Source: CAZTKP01 sp964614215
GTDB lineage: Bacteria; UBP6; UBA1177
NCBI GenBank assembly: GCA_964614215.1
Contig: CAZTKP010000002.1
Span: 1 to 48,327, forward strand
Reading direction: 5' to 3'
DNA: 48,327 nucleotides
A program made the position numbers and the translations under genes. Shown piece after piece: positions 34,001-41,459 of this stretch (position 1 is the stretch's first letter; the number at the start of each line of letters is the position of its first letter). The notes under the pieces are model-generated. The model was given only the letters and a program-made list of their open reading frames with translations. It was not told the origin of the DNA and did no database searches.

Positions 34001-34227
34001 GATATGTCTTTACGGAGATCCTTGGAATAGAGTGACCTGTAACTTACAGCATTAACACCTTTGATGTCTCTCATATTACGGATGATCGACTTGTCTATCT
34101 TTTTAGCAACGGTCCATGAATCTCTTTTTTTGGCACCAATTGGAAAAACAGCAGCTTTATCCGCTGCAAGAAGATTGAAAGAGAAAAGAACCAGAATTAA
34201 CAGGCTCAGAAAAGACAGTTTCTTCAA
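31039..34227 (-). CDS. giant exported TPR/coiled-coil protein
   Basis: 1062 residues starting with TTG at 34225-34227, five bases after AAGGAGG. A Sec signal peptide (1-21, FNLLA/A) has no lipobox. Residues 22-160 form a small alpha/beta domain with a Cys pair (C78, C84) in a CxxxxxC arrangement. This resembles a periplasmic domain common in Myxococcota, with an Asp/Glu/Ser-rich linker after it (about 165-200). Residues 200-280 look TPR-like. About 340-930 is an almost unbroken Lys/Glu coiled coil. The last 100 residues are again TPR-like (LEKKDILGARRAFAEALFIDRNN). A rod this long (roughly 80-90 nm if straight) could span the periplasm or form a scaffold. Function unknown. Opposite-strand frames here are composition artefacts. 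Confidence 0.85.
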   Translation of the reverse strand: MKKLSFLSLLILVLFSFNLLAADKAAVFPIGAKKRDSWTVAKKIDKSIIRNMRDIKGVNAVSYRSLYSKDLRKDISRCRADLACQKKYSKKVARKMDFFLFSKIKLTRNNSVVFYGYLFDRKYNKLEQTKIMFDEFATADEMAVRIIGKWNEFFKKHGSLTEKLDDLMGEEDDWGEEDSYDDRSSRKSSSSRSSYSSGPSADELIMEGFSAYSDGDLRKSEQKFKQASSRDVVAKKLYKNVKEISKYLARATDSVKARRYNEALPLIARAEKLDDSIKELGVKYGSFQKDTVERLTYLEPSPKDDRIINKIHKKYSGRTAAARKKKVAEHADVKKWLNDRILDREKKLKQFDADEKEQAKLEKQKYAELVKKIKDLKYQWEKSDSELEQKIVALENKLTLYEQKEKGIVKGAADNNEKKRLAEIKLVDKKYKALLKKMADEKDAFYKKQKDELEKEGAKVEKQLNILEEKKKKNLEEIKKIDEKLRIEEEKFSKLENSKLSENEATKMKNEDEDRKFKVQVEKEYQKKFDELNKKLQEYDQKEVEEKKKLGIYDDEIEQYLVKNVEIMTKFQDEVNAEKDKVEAEYKKNKETAKADAEKKFNEELEKLKKEKADIEAKIAEKETPKLKKDLKKIDKKIADHEAGKEEFIAMQTQKLDMEYDAKMMQLDMKIVEKNKELQKDNKAFRQKKLSEKKKGQKTYQNFEKRKALFKKSIDNQIKIAQKERDNKLEKRQKERERLSSKWNQNKEKRRKALDRKLDIDIKKKERLEQDNERIDKKISDTNNKWANRSQDIKVKHQELSEKFEKTWKEKNDKLKDDYKKAKEDVETKYAQMALDKKNAQKEMKVKWEEEIQSLNEEKARRKEERKGILETEKGAWTEKQKQWKVESKQRKKDKAQFAKDMKRMNAEDRKTANEKKKEIERRFEDATKSIYEQELQDIKKRFKDEYRIIKKREVIGVAASEEILKLKATALAKNGLRQLEKKDILGARRAFAEALFIDRNNQIAIDGIKSIATTAKSLYWEAYGMKETNKDKAKKIFILITKTLMPSNEMFIKAKAALEDL

Positions 34228-34252
34228 AATAACCTCCTTTTGATAGGTCTCT

Positions 34253-34280
34253 TATATAAATAATAAAACTTTCAATACCA
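34253..34280 (-). promoter_or_regulatory. possible promoter of the coiled-coil gene
   Basis: Minus strand: TTGGTA (34275-34280), 16-base spacer, TATATA (34253-34258), about 26 bases before the start codon. Moderate match. Confidence 0.35.
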
Positions 34281-34342
34281 ACGTTCGCGCGTAAGCGACA
34301 ATATCTAACATTTTTTTATAAGTTAAGTCAAATATTTTTTTA

Positions 34343-34370
34343 TTGACAACGGGAGGACTGTTTCTATAAT
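34343..34370 (+). promoter_or_regulatory. consensus promoter of rpsA
   Basis: Perfect TTGACA (34343-34348), 16-base spacer, perfect TATAAT (34365-34370). The leader is about 55 bases to the ATG at 34433, which is preceded by CAGGAGG. Fits a highly expressed ribosomal gene. Confidence 0.8.
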
Positions 34371-34432
34371 TCCTTTCACACCATTTTGAGGCATCTCAGG
34401 ATCGGTGAATAAAAAACAGGAGGTAATTTTTA

Positions 34433-36259
34433 ATGACAGAAGAGAAGAAAAAAGCTTTTGAAGAGCTCCTTGAGGAGTTTCTGCCGAGCGAGAAAGAGCT
34501 TTCAAGTGAAGAGGTTTGTAAAGGAGAGATCAGGGTTGTAAGAAAGGATTTTATCCTTGTTGATGTCGGTCTGAAAAGTGACGGTATCATTTCAACATCT
34601 GAATTTACTGCTGAAGAGCAGGAAAAACTTAAGGTCGGAGACATTGTTGATGTGGTTGTCGACAAATGGGCTGACGAGAAAGGCAACATCGTGCTTTCAA
34701 AGGAAAAGGCCGAAAAACTTAAGGTATGGGAAGATGTGGAATCTGCCTATGACAACGGAACTCTTGTTAATGGAACTATCATTGCGAGAGTGAACGGCGG
34801 CCTTGCTGTTGATATCGGAGTTAAAGCATTCCTTCCTAATTCACAGGTTGCACTTAGACCTATAAAGAATGTTGATGAACTTATCGGAAAGAACTTTGAT
34901 TTCAAGGTTATAAAGTTTGATAAGAAGAAAGGTAACATCGTAATAAGCAGAAGAGATCTTCTTGAAAAGGAAAGAGAGGCTCTTAAGACTGCTACACTTG
35001 AAAAACTTCATGAAGATGCGATCATCAAAGGTCTTGTCAAGAACATTACTTACTACGGTGTGTTCGTTGATCTTGGCGGAATTGACGGTCTTCTTCACAT
35101 TACTGACATGTCATGGGGAAGAGTGAATCATCCTTCCGAAATGTTCAAGATCGGTGATGAAGTTGATGTAAAGGTTCTCAAGTTTGATAAGGATAGTGAA
35201 AGGGTAAGTCTCGGTGTTAAGCAGATCACTGAGGATCCGTGGGTACATGCAGCTGAAAAATATGCCGCTGAAAAAGTTGTTAAAGGCGTTGTGGTATCTC
35301 TTGAGGATTACGGCGCTTTTGTTGAACTTGAAAAGGGTATCGAAGGTCTTATCCACATCTCTGAAATGTCCTGGACAAGAAGGATCAAGCATCCGAGCAA
35401 GATGGTTGCTATCGGTGATGAAGTTGAAGTTAAGATCCTTGAGATCGATGTAGAGAACAGAAGAATTTCTCTCGGAATGAAGCAGACTGAGCCGAATCCA
35501 TGGGAACTTCTCAAGGAAAAATATCCGGTTAACACAACTGTCAAAGGCGTTATCAGAAATATTACTGATTTCGGTCTTTTTGTTGGAGTTGAAGACGGTA
35601 TTGACGGTCTTGTCAGAACAACTGATATTACATGGGACAGAAAACTTAAGCATCCTTCAGAATACTACAAGAAGGGTGATGAGGTTGAAGCTGTTGTGCT
35701 TAATATTGATTCAGAAAAACAGCGTTTCTCTCTCGGCATCAAGCAGCTTTCAGAAGATCCGTGGAAGATCTTCAGAGATAAGCATGTTGTAGGAGAGAAG
35801 ATCGAAGTTGAAGTTGTTAAGACAACTGATTTCGGTGTTTTTGTAAAAGTTTTTGAATCTATCGAAGGTCTTGTCCATAAGACAGAATTCGAAGATGAGA
35901 GCAAGGAATACAATACAGGCGACAAGATGGAAGTTATCATTAAATCCATCTCTGATACTGACAGAAAAGTTTCTCTGAGCATCAAAGCTGTAAACGATGA
36001 CGAAGCAAAGAAAGACATCGAAGAAGCTGCAAAAGTTGAAAAGGTTCCGGAAAAGCTGGGGTCTTTCGCAGATGCTTTTAAAGCTGCAGAGGAAGAGAAG
36101 GCTGAAGAAGCTCCGGCTGAAGAGCCTGTTGTAGAAGAAAAAGCTGAAGAACCTGTAGAGGAAGCTCCGGTTGAAGAACCTGCTGAAGAAGAAAAAGCTG
36201 AAGAACCTGTAGAGGAAGCTCCGGCAGAAGAAACTGTAGAAGAAGAGAAAGCTGAGTAA
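34433..36259 (+). CDS. rpsA: 30S ribosomal protein S1
   Basis: 608 residues with six S1 RNA-binding repeats, approximately at 26-90, 108-174, 195-263, 280-350, 367-437 and 454-518. Repeats 3-5 carry the typical GLLHI/GLIHI, HPSE and SLGVKQ signatures. Repeats 1-2 are the more diverged ribosome-binding type, as in proteobacterial S1. The tail (about 525-608) is almost only Glu, Ala, Pro, Val and Lys, with an 18-residue unit repeated (DNA repeat at 36134-36224). This acidic tail is not part of the canonical fold and is likely disordered. Monocistronic, with a consensus promoter and an intrinsic terminator. Confidence 0.96.
   Translation: MTEEKKKAFEELLEEFLPSEKELSSEEVCKGEIRVVRKDFILVDVGLKSDGIISTSEFTAEEQEKLKVGDIVDVVVDKWADEKGNIVLSKEKAEKLKVWEDVESAYDNGTLVNGTIIARVNGGLAVDIGVKAFLPNSQVALRPIKNVDELIGKNFDFKVIKFDKKKGNIVISRRDLLEKEREALKTATLEKLHEDAIIKGLVKNITYYGVFVDLGGIDGLLHITDMSWGRVNHPSEMFKIGDEVDVKVLKFDKDSERVSLGVKQITEDPWVHAAEKYAAEKVVKGVVVSLEDYGAFVELEKGIEGLIHISEMSWTRRIKHPSKMVAIGDEVEVKILEIDVENRRISLGMKQTEPNPWELLKEKYPVNTTVKGVIRNITDFGLFVGVEDGIDGLVRTTDITWDRKLKHPSEYYKKGDEVEAVVLNIDSEKQRFSLGIKQLSEDPWKIFRDKHVVGEKIEVEVVKTTDFGVFVKVFESIEGLVHKTEFEDESKEYNTGDKMEVIIKSISDTDRKVSLSIKAVNDDEAKKDIEEAAKVEKVPEKLGSFADAFKAAEEEKAEEAPAEEPVVEEKAEEPVEEAPVEEPAEEEKAEEPVEEAPAEETVEEEKAE
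36134..36224 (+). repeat. 54-bp period tandem repeat inside the rpsA tail
   Basis: A 37-bp identical block occurs at 36134-36170 and again at 36188-36224, spaced 54 bases (18 codons). It encodes the Glu/Ala/Pro/Val-rich tail unit. The identity at DNA level suggests recent duplication and length variability. Confidence 0.7.
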
Positions 36260-36282
36260 ATTCAGGTTGTTCTATCGTTTAT

Positions 36283-36310
36283 ACGGGCACTTCGGTGCCC
36301 GTTTTTTTTT
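36283..36310 (+). terminator. intrinsic terminator of rpsA
   Basis: 8-bp perfect GC-rich stem, ACGGGCAC (36283-36290) with GTGCCCGT (36295-36302), a TTCG tetraloop, then a run of nine T (36302-36310). The T-tract end overlaps the stop codon of the convergent HD-GYP gene. Confidence 0.92.
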
Positions 36311-37580
36311 AGGTGATATCTTTGATGAACAGATCAACGATCTTGGGATCGAACTGAGATCCTGAGTATTTCTTTAGCTCCCTTAAAGCTCTCTGCCAGT
36401 CCTTTTTTCTGTGATATATCCTGTTGGATGTCATAGCATCAAATGCATCGGCAACACGGATGATCCTTGACCCTAGAGGTATCATGTCGTATGAAAGTTT
36501 CTCGGGATATCCCGAACCGTCAAAATTCTCATGGTGATGGAGGATATAGTAGGCTATTTTATCCATCCCGGAGATGTTGTTTATAATGTCGTAACTTTTC
36601 TGGGGATGTTCTCTTATGAGATGCCATTCTTCATCAGTCAGCTTTTCCTTCTTTGAATATATTCTTCTGTCGGTTGTCAGTTTCCCTATATCATGAAGAA
36701 AAGCGGCCCACCGTATTGTTATTATCTCTTCTTCCTCAAGTTCAAGAAGATAGGCTATCTGCACTGAAAGTTCCGCCACTCTCATTGAATGTGTCTCTTC
36801 AGGTGATGTCAGGTTGTCGGTCAGAGTAGCGATCATCTTAAGAAATCTATTTACAGTATCGCTTGAGGAGAAGTAGTAGTTATCAAGCATTTTTTTCTTG
36901 ATCTTCTGCATCTGGGCTTCGATCTTTTCAGGATCACTGATGGTTTCAAGAAACTCAGCATCTGCAACTTTTTCAATAAAGACCTTATATATTTCCGGAT
37001 CGAATTCTTCTCCCGAGATCATGTTAAGAAAAAGGTCAAGTTCATGTTTGTCTTTTATATCATGGAGATTAACAAGAACGTCAACAGAATCGGCAAGTCG
37101 TATTATTCTTGAGAGCAAAGGTATCTGCTCTTTCTTGAGACCCGCAGGGAAACCGCTTCCATCAAAGAACTCATGATGTGATACAATAATGTCGCTTATC
37201 TTTCTGAAAGTGGGGAATCCTTTTAAAATAGTCTGACCACGGAAAGGGTGGGCGAAGATAAAGAAGTCGTTTTTCTGACCGTAGATATCCGGAAGTTTTA
37301 TAAGACTTTCAATAACATGTCCGTTAATTTGAATGCCGCCTATATCATGAAGCAGAGAAGAGAAGAACAGCTCTTTCTGTCTACCTATATCAAAATCCAG
37401 AGCTTCTCCTATCATGCATGAAATAAGACAGACTTTCCAGCTGTGAAGATGATCTGTGCCTTCACTGTCTTTTTCTGTCGCCTTAACCAGTTCAGATATT
37501 AGATCTGCGGCAAAGGTGGTAGGAAAATCGATATCCTGCAGCGGAAGCTGAGTTAATCTTGAATGTGGATGTGTTGTCAC
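36309..37580 (-). CDS. tandem HD-GYP phosphodiesterase-like protein
   Basis: 423 residues with two HD-GYP domains in one chain. Domain 1 (about 40-205): HD pair 78-79 (LLHDIGG), HHE 135-137, and DGSGFP at 140-145, where Tyr of GYP is Phe. Domain 2 (about 255-420): HD 296-297 (FLHDIGK), HHHE around 348-351, and DGSGYP at 354-359, a full consensus. HD-GYP domains hydrolyse cyclic di-GMP. The second looks active; the first may be regulatory or reduced. Start GTG at 37578-37580, directly after the stop of the response regulator, with AGGAG upstream. It is thus a split RpfG-like system, the receiver being a separate protein. The protein has no signal peptide. Confidence 0.92.
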   Translation of the reverse strand: MTTHPHSRLTQLPLQDIDFPTTFAADLISELVKATEKDSEGTDHLHSWKVCLISCMIGEALDFDIGRQKELFFSSLLHDIGGIQINGHVIESLIKLPDIYGQKNDFFIFAHPFRGQTILKGFPTFRKISDIIVSHHEFFDGSGFPAGLKKEQIPLLSRIIRLADSVDVLVNLHDIKDKHELDLFLNMISGEEFDPEIYKVFIEKVADAEFLETISDPEKIEAQMQKIKKKMLDNYYFSSSDTVNRFLKMIATLTDNLTSPEETHSMRVAELSVQIAYLLELEEEEIITIRWAAFLHDIGKLTTDRRIYSKKEKLTDEEWHLIREHPQKSYDIINNISGMDKIAYYILHHHENFDGSGYPEKLSYDMIPLGSRIIRVADAFDAMTSNRIYHRKKDWQRALRELKKYSGSQFDPKIVDLFIKDIT

Positions 37581-37997
37581 CTAGATAGCTCCTGTCTGAG
37601 AAAGAATATCCTGCCATCTAAGTAGTTTTTTTTCTGATTCCTCAACTATCTGAAGGAAGTATTCAATATTGTCAAAAGGTTTCAGGAGGAAGTCGTTGGC
37701 GCCGTTTTCCAGAGCACTAACAATTCTATCAATAGTACTGTATGCACTCATCATGATAACCTGTGTAAGTCCACTAATTTCCTTGACAATATTAAGTACA
37801 GTAATTCCATCCATATTGGGCATCAGAACATCAAGAAGAGCAATGTGAACCACGTTGTTCCTTATGTAGTCAACCGCATCTTCAGGCCTGTTTTTAGTGA
37901 TTACGTTGTACCCTTTACTTTCAAGGATCCTTTTAAGTCCTGAAAGAATATTTTCTTCGTCATCAAGAACCAGTATCGTCAGGTTTTTGTCAGCCAT
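37581..37997 (-). CDS. stand-alone response regulator receiver
   Basis: 138 residues, one CheY-like receiver: acidic pair D12-D13, phospho-Asp D56 (LLDVLMPNMDG), Ser in MMSAYS and Lys in LLKPFD. A short C-terminal helix (about 120-138) extends it, possibly for contact with the HD-GYP partner encoded immediately downstream. There is no DNA-binding domain. In the common RpfG architecture receiver and HD-GYP are fused; here they are separate adjacent genes. Upstream lies the winged-helix gene (16 bases). The cognate kinase is not in this operon. Confidence 0.93.
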   Translation of the reverse strand: MADKNLTILVLDDEENILSGLKRILESKGYNVITKNRPEDAVDYIRNNVVHIALLDVLMPNMDGITVLNIVKEISGLTQVIMMSAYSTIDRIVSALENGANDFLLKPFDNIEYFLQIVEESEKKLLRWQDILSQTGAI

Positions 37998-38013
37998 AGT
38001 TATGCTCCTAAAA

Positions 38014-38598
38014 TTAAAAGTTAAAGAAATTCTTAACTACATCTCTGGAATTGATCATCTTGAGGATGGATTTGTAATTGTTCCAGAAGTAGACTCTGTC
38101 AATGAAAGTGTTAAGATCATTTTCATTAAGATTAAGAGTGTCAATAACTTTTACAACAACTCTAAACCCCGTTTTTTCATAAATAAACTCATTCATCTCG
38201 TCACAGGGAAAAGAGTGGGCGAGAACAGTGAGAACAACATCATTTTTAAGATATGAAACAAAGCCGGCAAGGGTTTTCGGAGCATATTCCTCAATAAAAG
38301 ATGCTCCTACTTTCATTATTCTGTTAACTGTTTTTTCTTCTTCTTTAAAAAGATTTATTATTGAATCATGGAGAAGATGCTTTTCATTAAGTCTATAATG
38401 ATAGGCGTTACCTACATGTTCTCTTTCAACAATTCCAGTCGAAAGCAGAAAATCCAGAGCTTTTTTATTAGAGTTGGGATTTGTGCTGCTTAAGGTTGCG
38501 ATCTTTCTTCCCGTGTAGTTCTGTTTGTTCACAAGAATCCGTAGAATATCAACTTTAGCTCTTGAGCCGAGAAGATAGGAGAGAGGTAAATAGGTCAT
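38014..38598 (-). CDS. winged-helix regulator with C-terminal domain resembling a degenerate nucleotidyltransferase
   Basis: 194 residues. The N-terminal 75 residues form an ArsR/MarR-like winged helix (SRAKVDILRILVN, then TLSSTNPNSNKKALDFLLSTGIVERE, then YHYRLNE). A linker helix follows. The C-terminal part (about 105-190) has alternating hydrophobic strands (VVLTVLAHS, FRVVVKVID), as in the minimal nucleotidyltransferase proteins that often carry such winged helices. The catalytic GS/DxD motif is not visible, so it is probably inactive or unrelated. First gene of the signalling operon under a perfect promoter; it may regulate the operon itself. GGAGG precedes the ATG. Confidence 0.7.
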   Translation of the reverse strand: MTYLPLSYLLGSRAKVDILRILVNKQNYTGRKIATLSSTNPNSNKKALDFLLSTGIVEREHVGNAYHYRLNEKHLLHDSIINLFKEEEKTVNRIMKVGASFIEEYAPKTLAGFVSYLKNDVVLTVLAHSFPCDEMNEFIYEKTGFRVVVKVIDTLNLNENDLNTFIDRVYFWNNYKSILKMINSRDVVKNFFNF

Positions 38599-38641
38599 CT
38601 TCAGCCTCCAGTAAAATGGTAAAGTTTAAAGAACTTTTAAT

Positions 38642-38669
38642 ATTATAAAATATAACCGTTCAATGTCAA
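38642..38669 (-). promoter_or_regulatory. consensus promoter of the winged-helix/response regulator/HD-GYP operon
   Basis: Minus strand: perfect TTGACA (38664-38669), 16-base spacer, perfect TATAAT (38642-38647). The leader is about 37 bases. Confidence 0.78.
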
Positions 38670-38725
38670 AGAAATCAATACAATATATGGGTATTTCTTA
38701 TAATAAATGAAACAAAAATAAAAAA

Positions 38726-38755
38726 TTGTGACAATTTTATTCAATCTGTTATCAT
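38726..38755 (+). promoter_or_regulatory. possible promoter of the aminopeptidase operon
   Basis: TTGTGA (38726-38731), 18-base spacer, TATCAT (38750-38755), 37 bases before the ATG. Weak to moderate. Confidence 0.35.
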
Positions 38756-38792
38756 CTCACGAATTTTATTTAATTTAATTCCGGAGGGAGTT

Positions 38793-40202
38793 ATGGCTAA
38801 ACAGAAAAAGAAAACAACTGATCCTAAAGATTTTCTCTACACAAAAAAATCCGGCTGGGAAGGAATAAACAGAGCCGAAAAGAAAAAAATAATGGATTTT
38901 TCAATTGGTTACAGAAAATTCCTGGATGACGCTAAGACTGAGAGAGAAGCTGTTAAGACAATAGAGGCGCTGGCAAAGAAAGAGGGCTACGTAAACATAG
39001 AGACGGCTAAAAAAACCGATAAAAAGCTTTTCATCAACTTTGATAATGTCGCCTGCGTCCTTGCTGATATCGGTGATATGAACTTTGAGAAAGGTTTTCT
39101 CATGGTCGGTGCGCATATTGATGCTCCGAGACTTGATCTGAAGGGCTGTCCTCTTTTCGAAGCGGAGGATATGGCTTTTATGAAGACACACTACTACGGC
39201 GGAATAAAGAAGTATCAGTGGGTGTCGAGACCTCTTGCTCTGCATGGTGTTGTTGTAACTACGGAAGGTAAGAAGATAGACGTTGAGATCGGTGAAGCAG
39301 CTGATGATCCGGTGTTTACTATTAACGATCTTCTTCCTCATCTTGCTCAGGACCAGATGCAGAAGCCGGCTAGAAAGATAATCGAGGGTGAGAACCTTAA
39401 TATTCTTATCGGTTCGATCCCCTATAAGTTCAAATATGAGAAGGATGCTCTTAAGAAGGCCATGATGGAGATCTTTCACGACAAATACGGTATCTGTGAA
39501 GAGGACTTCATTTCGTCCGAACTTCAGCTTGTTCCTTCTGAAAAGGCAAGAGATGTCGGTCTTGACAGAAGTTTTGTGGGTGCGCACGGACAGGATGACA
39601 GGGTGTGCAGCTATGCGGCTATGGAGGCGATCTTCAGGGCCGACAAGAGAAAGGTCAACAAGTTCGTCATGTTCTTTGACAAGGAGGAAATCGGATCGAA
39701 GGGTAATGCAGGTGCGAACTCTAATATTCTTGAAAGAGCAGTGAACAACATCATAAATCACTATGGAAAAGGTCACTACAACACACTTATCAAAGCTCTT
39801 GAGAACAGTAAGTTCCTCAGTGCGGACGTTAATGCGGGTATTGATCCCGAATGGGCGGGCACTATGGAAAAGAACAATGCTGCAAAGATCGGGTTCGGTG
39901 TCTGTCTGACCAAGTTCACCGGAAGCGGCGGAAAATCCAACTCCAATGAAGCTCACGCTGAATTTGTCGCACAGTGCCGTAAAGCTTTTAATGCTGAGGA
40001 CGTAAGATGGCAGTCAGCTGAACTTGGAAAGGTAGATCAAGGTGGCGGTGGAACAATAGCGATGTTCATAGCCGAGTACGGAATGGACGTAATTGACTGC
40101 GGAACGCCTGTTCTTGCGATGCATTCTCCTTTTGAAATATCATCAAAGGCGGATGTGTATAACACCTTTAAAGCATACAAGGCCTTTTTTAAACATGTCT
40201 AG
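38793..40202 (+). CDS. M18-family aminopeptidase
   Basis: 469 residues, zinc aminopeptidase of the aspartyl-aminopeptidase/LAP4 family. H108 and D110 in VGAHIDAPRLD are metal-site residues; GQDDRVCSYAAMEA holds the bridging Asp; FFDKEEIGSKG has the catalytic and metal Glu; AMHSPFE has the last His ligand. The length and order match the longer bacterial M18 group (about 460 residues). No signal peptide, so it digests peptides in the cytoplasm. GGAGGGAG precedes the ATG. Followed 14 bases later by the purine nucleoside phosphorylase gene, forming a salvage operon. Confidence 0.93.
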   Translation: MAKQKKKTTDPKDFLYTKKSGWEGINRAEKKKIMDFSIGYRKFLDDAKTEREAVKTIEALAKKEGYVNIETAKKTDKKLFINFDNVACVLADIGDMNFEKGFLMVGAHIDAPRLDLKGCPLFEAEDMAFMKTHYYGGIKKYQWVSRPLALHGVVVTTEGKKIDVEIGEAADDPVFTINDLLPHLAQDQMQKPARKIIEGENLNILIGSIPYKFKYEKDALKKAMMEIFHDKYGICEEDFISSELQLVPSEKARDVGLDRSFVGAHGQDDRVCSYAAMEAIFRADKRKVNKFVMFFDKEEIGSKGNAGANSNILERAVNNIINHYGKGHYNTLIKALENSKFLSADVNAGIDPEWAGTMEKNNAAKIGFGVCLTKFTGSGGKSNSNEAHAEFVAQCRKAFNAEDVRWQSAELGKVDQGGGGTIAMFIAEYGMDVIDCGTPVLAMHSPFEISSKADVYNTFKAYKAFFKHV

Positions 40203-40216
40203 ACCCTGAGGATCAC

Positions 40217-41062
40217 ATGAAAATCAAAGAAGCTGTTGAATTTATTAGAAATAAGGTTCAAATCTCGGGCTTTGAGATGCCTGAACTTGCAGTAACTCTG
40301 GGAAGCGGTCTGGGATTTTTTGCGGAAAATGCACAGATGCTTCTGGAGTTCCCTTACGGTGATATTCCCAACTTTCCAGTATCCACTGTTGTTGGACACA
40401 AAGGAAGACTTATACTTGCAAAGGATAGCACGACAGAAAAGAATTTCTGGATCATGCAGGGCAGGGTGCATTACTACGAAGGCTACACGATGGAACAGGT
40501 TGTATTTCCGGTAAGGGTGCTGATCAAACTCGGTATCAGGAAATATGTTGTCACAAATGCTGCCGGCGGAGTTAATCCCAACTTTGAAGCGGGTGATCTG
40601 ATGATCATAAGAGACCATATCAATATGATGGGAACAAACCCTCTGATCGGCCCAAATAAAGAGGAGTTCGGAACAAGATTTCCCGATATGAGCCACGCAT
40701 ACAGTAAAAAGTTGAGCCTCCTTATACAGAAAGCTGCGCTTGAGACTGGTGTTTCGATGAAAGAGGGTGTTTACATGGGGCTTTCCGGGCCTACATTTGA
40801 AACTCCTGCCGAAGTAAGAATGGTGGCAAAGCTCGGAGCTGATGCTGTGGGAATGTCGACTGTCCCTGAAGTTATTGCGGCAAAGCATGCATCTGTTGAA
40901 GAAGTTGCGGGAATAAGTTTTATTTCAAATCAGGCTGCAGGGATCTCACCTGAACCTCTTTCGCATGAAGAGGTCAGCGAAAATGCAGCGAAGGTGGAGA
41001 AGAAATTTTCTGCGTTGATGGAAAAGTTCGTAACAATGATCCTGAGGGAAAGTGATGACTGA
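40217..41062 (+). CDS. purine nucleoside phosphorylase (trimeric type)
   Basis: 281 residues, NP-I family. Splits inosine/guanosine with phosphate. Phosphate-binding GSGLG (29-33), VVGHKGRL with H61, and QGRVHYYEG with R83 and H85; NAAGGVNP and SGPTFETPAE follow, then MSTVPEVIAAKH. The pattern is that of the trimeric mammalian/PunA type rather than the hexameric DeoD type. Overlaps the cytidine deaminase gene by 8 bases, so purine and pyrimidine nucleoside salvage are coupled here. Confidence 0.94.
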   Translation: MKIKEAVEFIRNKVQISGFEMPELAVTLGSGLGFFAENAQMLLEFPYGDIPNFPVSTVVGHKGRLILAKDSTTEKNFWIMQGRVHYYEGYTMEQVVFPVRVLIKLGIRKYVVTNAAGGVNPNFEAGDLMIIRDHINMMGTNPLIGPNKEEFGTRFPDMSHAYSKKLSLLIQKAALETGVSMKEGVYMGLSGPTFETPAEVRMVAKLGADAVGMSTVPEVIAAKHASVEEVAGISFISNQAAGISPEPLSHEEVSENAAKVEKKFSALMEKFVTMILRESDD

Positions 41063-41459
41063 GGAACTACTTAAAGAAGCAGTAGAGCTTGCACTAAAGA
41101 TCCGCAAAAATGCCCATGCAGTCTATTCGAATTTTGCTGTCGGAGCAGTTATAATCACAAAAAGCGGCAAAATCTACCCCGGAGTGAATGTTGAGAACTC
41201 TTCATACGGAGCGACGGTCTGTGCTGAAAGAGTGGCACTTTTTAACGCGGTAACTGATGGAAACAAGGATTTTTCAGCAATAGTTATAGCTTCAGAGCTT
41301 AAAGGAAAAGCCGTTTTCCCATGCGGAATCTGCAGACAGGTTCTTGCGGATTTTAATCCTGATATGGATGTTTATCTTGTAAACAGTCTGACTGGTTCAG
41401 TTGAAAGGAAAGTTGCCCTCAGGGAGATCTTTCCGGAGCACTTTGAATTCCATAAATGA
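41055..41459 (+). CDS. cdd: cytidine deaminase
   Basis: 134 residues, homotetrameric type. Zinc site: C56 and catalytic E58 in TVCAERVA, C90 and C93 in PCGICRQ. VYSNFAVGA and NVENSSYGAT bind the nucleoside. Converts cytidine/deoxycytidine to uridine/deoxyuridine. A GTG three bases earlier is in frame, but ATG 41055 sits six bases after GAGGG and is preferred. Its stop overlaps the radical SAM gene (ATGA). Confidence 0.95.
   Translation: MTEELLKEAVELALKIRKNAHAVYSNFAVGAVIITKSGKIYPGVNVENSSYGATVCAERVALFNAVTDGNKDFSAIVIASELKGKAVFPCGICRQVLADFNPDMDVYLVNSLTGSVERKVALREIFPEHFEFHK

Noticed and set aside
36134..36224. Short direct repeats that might be a CRISPR array
   Set aside because: Only two copies, in frame with the S1 coding sequence, without unique spacers of constant length.
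38901..39956. 351-residue open frame antisense to the M18 aminopeptidase
   Set aside because: The plus strand carries the complete catalytic motifs of M18. The antisense product shows no motif, only a codon-bias shadow.
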